From: Gonatopus flavifemur | Lineage: Eukaryota > Arthropoda > Insecta > Hymenoptera > Dryinidae | Direction of reading: 5' to 3' | Assembly: GCA_018340375.1 (NCBI GenBank) | Contig: JAFFJZ010000007.1 | Location: forward strand, 8,370,001 to 8,434,000 | DNA length: 64,000 nt | Shown: piece after piece, positions 62,185-64,000 of the stretch | Numbering within the stretch: position 1 is the stretch's first letter | Layout of the letters: each line of letters begins with the position of its first letter | Made by a program: the position numbers and the translations under genes | The notes under the pieces: generated by a model | What the model saw: the letters and a program-made list of their open reading frames with translations, nothing else | What the model was told of the DNA's origin: nothing | The model's database searches: none

Positions 62185-62308
62185 GGGCTCATCCATAAAT
62201 TACGTGGGACAATTTCATGTTTGTTTCTCTTTCTCACCAACATCAGAGTAACTGAGAGTGACAAAGAGGTAAATAGTAAAATATCTCACGTAATTTATGA
62301 ACAATCCC
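62185..62308. mobile_element. 124-bp Harbinger-type MITE, copy 2
   Basis: TAA flanks both sides (62182-62184 and 62309-62311, allowing one base of boundary slip). The ends GGGCTCATCCATAAATTACG and, on the minus strand, GGGATTGTTCATAAATTACG match the copy at 26888-27010 in inverted orientation, and the interior (TTTGTTTCTCTTTCTCACCA) matches too. Confidence 0.85.
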
Positions 62309-62539
62309 TAAAGACGTACACTCGATACGAATGAACTGCACGTACGATGGGAAACTGAAATGAAGGTTTCTTTTCCCTATTCAACATTGACGAGAATAAT
62401 TCTATCGATTGAAATGTTATTATCCTGATGTTTGATGAAAAATCATTCACAATTCTTGGAATGATTTAGAAATTCATGGAATATTTTTGTAAATATTTGA
62501 AGCTTGATTAACTGATATTGAACACCGTCACCGGTTTAA

Positions 62540-62742
62540 GGAGATACTAGCGCCGGGACATTAGCTAAATTTTCCGGGTAAGATTTCTCCAAAATACTTT
62601 CATATTTTCAAAATATCGCTCTATAGGGCATTTTTATAGACATCCCAGGAATGCTGTATAGAGCGATATTTTGAAAATATTCAAGCATTTCAAAGAAATC
62701 TCACACGAAAGATTTGGCTCAAGTCCCGGCGCTAGTATCCCC
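62540..62742. mobile_element. 203-bp TTAA-flanked palindromic MITE
   Basis: TTAA flanks both sides (62536-62539, 62743-62746). The ends GGAGATACTAGCGCCGGGAC and, on the minus strand, GGGGATACTAGCGCCGGGAC open an almost complete palindrome sharing ATTTTCAAAATATCGCTCTA. TTAA targets fit piggyBac or Kolobok. Confidence 0.9.
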
Positions 62743-62746
62743 TTAA

Positions 62747-64000
62747 TTGTGAAAGACAATGAATATTTTCGAATTTTTAGATTCAATGAAATGAAGAATC
62801 GGAAACAGGATTCGAAGATTCGTCTGTTCGGAATGATTTACGCAGACTAGACAGGATTGTATTTCGAAGAATAGGTGAGTTCCTTCGTTCATTATGTCTG
62901 GATAATTGATCATGAGTTGAACCGGGGGTAACTTTGAATGCTCTTGCTAATTGCCACATCCTCCCTCTTTTCTAATATCATCCACCGAAGGTGTACTAAG
63001 GTGCTCTCTCGGCATTGAACTTTGTCAAAAGTAGACTCTGCAGATAAATTACTGAGATTTTGACTAGAAATTTATCCTTTCAACCTGGTCAGGTTAACTT
63101 CGATTCTGCTGAGGAATTCCTGGAAGGGATTATAACGCTCGATTACGATCAGAACCTTGTCAAGAACGTCTGGCAAGAATCAATGAAATATCTCAAATCC
63201 GGATATTGAAGAATGAAACTGAATACACAACGAAATGAGAAGTTAGCATAAATTCATTAGCCACAGGATGAAAGAATTTGAATGAAACGGATGCGAACAC
63301 GATACAAGCGTACGCTTATATAGGATAAAAAATTCCCCTTCTGGCATGAAAATGGAATTGGAGCTGATGATGCATTTAAAATCTTGTCAAACTTCCAAGT
63401 GAGCCACAAACAGTTTCTTATACGATGTGACTTTTAATGTCTCTTTCAACGTGTCTTTCATCCGGATAACAATTTTCAGGACGAATCATGCTTCTGAAGT
63501 CACAAGCAGGACCTTGGTGGCGCATAAATTCTAAGCCCGTCTCGTTACCGAGCTAGGACCATAAACCATGTCGACGACGAATACACTTCTACCTCCTTCT
63601 CTCTCCCGTCATCTCACTTGCTTGAAGTCATGCTCCATGCCAACAACTAAGCTATCGGGATATTAAAACCCTAAGTGTTTTATTTTCAATATGAAAACCC
63701 GGTCATCACTTTTCCATTGTTGGAGAATGAGTCGAATACGTCCGACGAGACTTTCTTTTTTATGCGCCTAATTGGTTTGAGAAGTGATCAACAATGCGGA
63801 CTAAATCTCTATCTTAAAAGGTTTTGGAGAATTCATCTCGACTACGGATTTTCAAAGCGAATATAACTGTTTCCCTGGCAAAACCCTGGCAGAAATTCAT
63901 TGATTTTTAAATTCTTCCTTATGGGAAATTCATTATTATTACTTGCACCTTTGTCATTTTGGACGAATGAATTTCAGAGTCTAAACACAATGAAATTATA
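62747..64000. other. No gene or element recognised
   Basis: AT-rich DNA with only short chance open frames. Confidence 0.45.

Overview
This window looks like AT-rich nuclear DNA from an arthropod, most likely an insect. The evidence is a GT-AG spliced seven-exon gene with mostly phase-1 introns, a eukaryotic cut-and-paste transposase of the EnSpm/CACTA (CMC) type, a pol-III-type SINE, and many small inverted-repeat elements whose target duplications (TA, TTAA, TWA, 8 bp) fit animal DNA-transposon superfamilies. The exact order of insect is not visible; a hymenopteran would fit but this is a guess. I see no bacterial-type operon, CRISPR array, intact tRNA or intact rRNA gene.

Layout. 0-4 kb: the end of a CCCTGG-terminus element, then a 916-bp TA-flanked transposon remnant carrying the last exon (PHD finger) of a transposase. 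4-7 kb: an old ~147-bp tandem array split by a TTAA-flanked MITE, then a foldback element. 7-10.9 kb: no recognisable gene. 10.9-16.3 kb: a deep nest of elements inside a possible TTAA-type element. 19.9-23.2 kb: a TA MITE, a CACTG-ended MITE and a second copy of the 4-6 kb array family. 24.9-26.7 kb: an element with a 121-bp minisatellite and a short coding exon. 26.9 kb and 62.2 kb: two copies of one Harbinger-type MITE. 31.7-38.3 kb: a giant hierarchical palindrome, itself split by a 3.4-kb satellite-bearing transposon with a 5S rRNA-like relic. 38.4-39.9 kb: three more small palindromic MITEs. 41.2-41.9 kb: a broken transposase fragment on the minus strand. 46.5-48.4 kb: a nearly complete CMC-type transposase broken by one frameshift. 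50.6-53.0 kb: tandem repeats and a large foldback. 54.2-55.9 kb: a palindrome interrupted by a textbook hAT MITE. 56.2-58.4 kb: an intact DUF4806-like gene, the only gene here that looks able to make a full protein. 59-64 kb: a foldback, a degenerate GC-rich repeat, a Harbinger MITE and a TTAA MITE.

How the parts relate. Nearly everything recognisable is transposon-derived. The CMC-type transposase relic (46.5-48.4 kb) belongs to a superfamily whose ends typically read CACTR; CACTG-ended elements occur here at 21.7, 31.7-38.3 and 38.8 kb, so a transposase of that type could have moved them (inference). Three insertions can be dated relative to their hosts because the other palindrome arm keeps the unoccupied site: the hAT MITE in the 54-56 kb palindrome, the 3.4-kb element in the giant palindrome, and a 294-bp MITE in the 12.3-14.2 kb foldback. 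The most unusual signal is the density and multi-level architecture of palindromes, several long enough to yield long hairpin RNA if transcribed.
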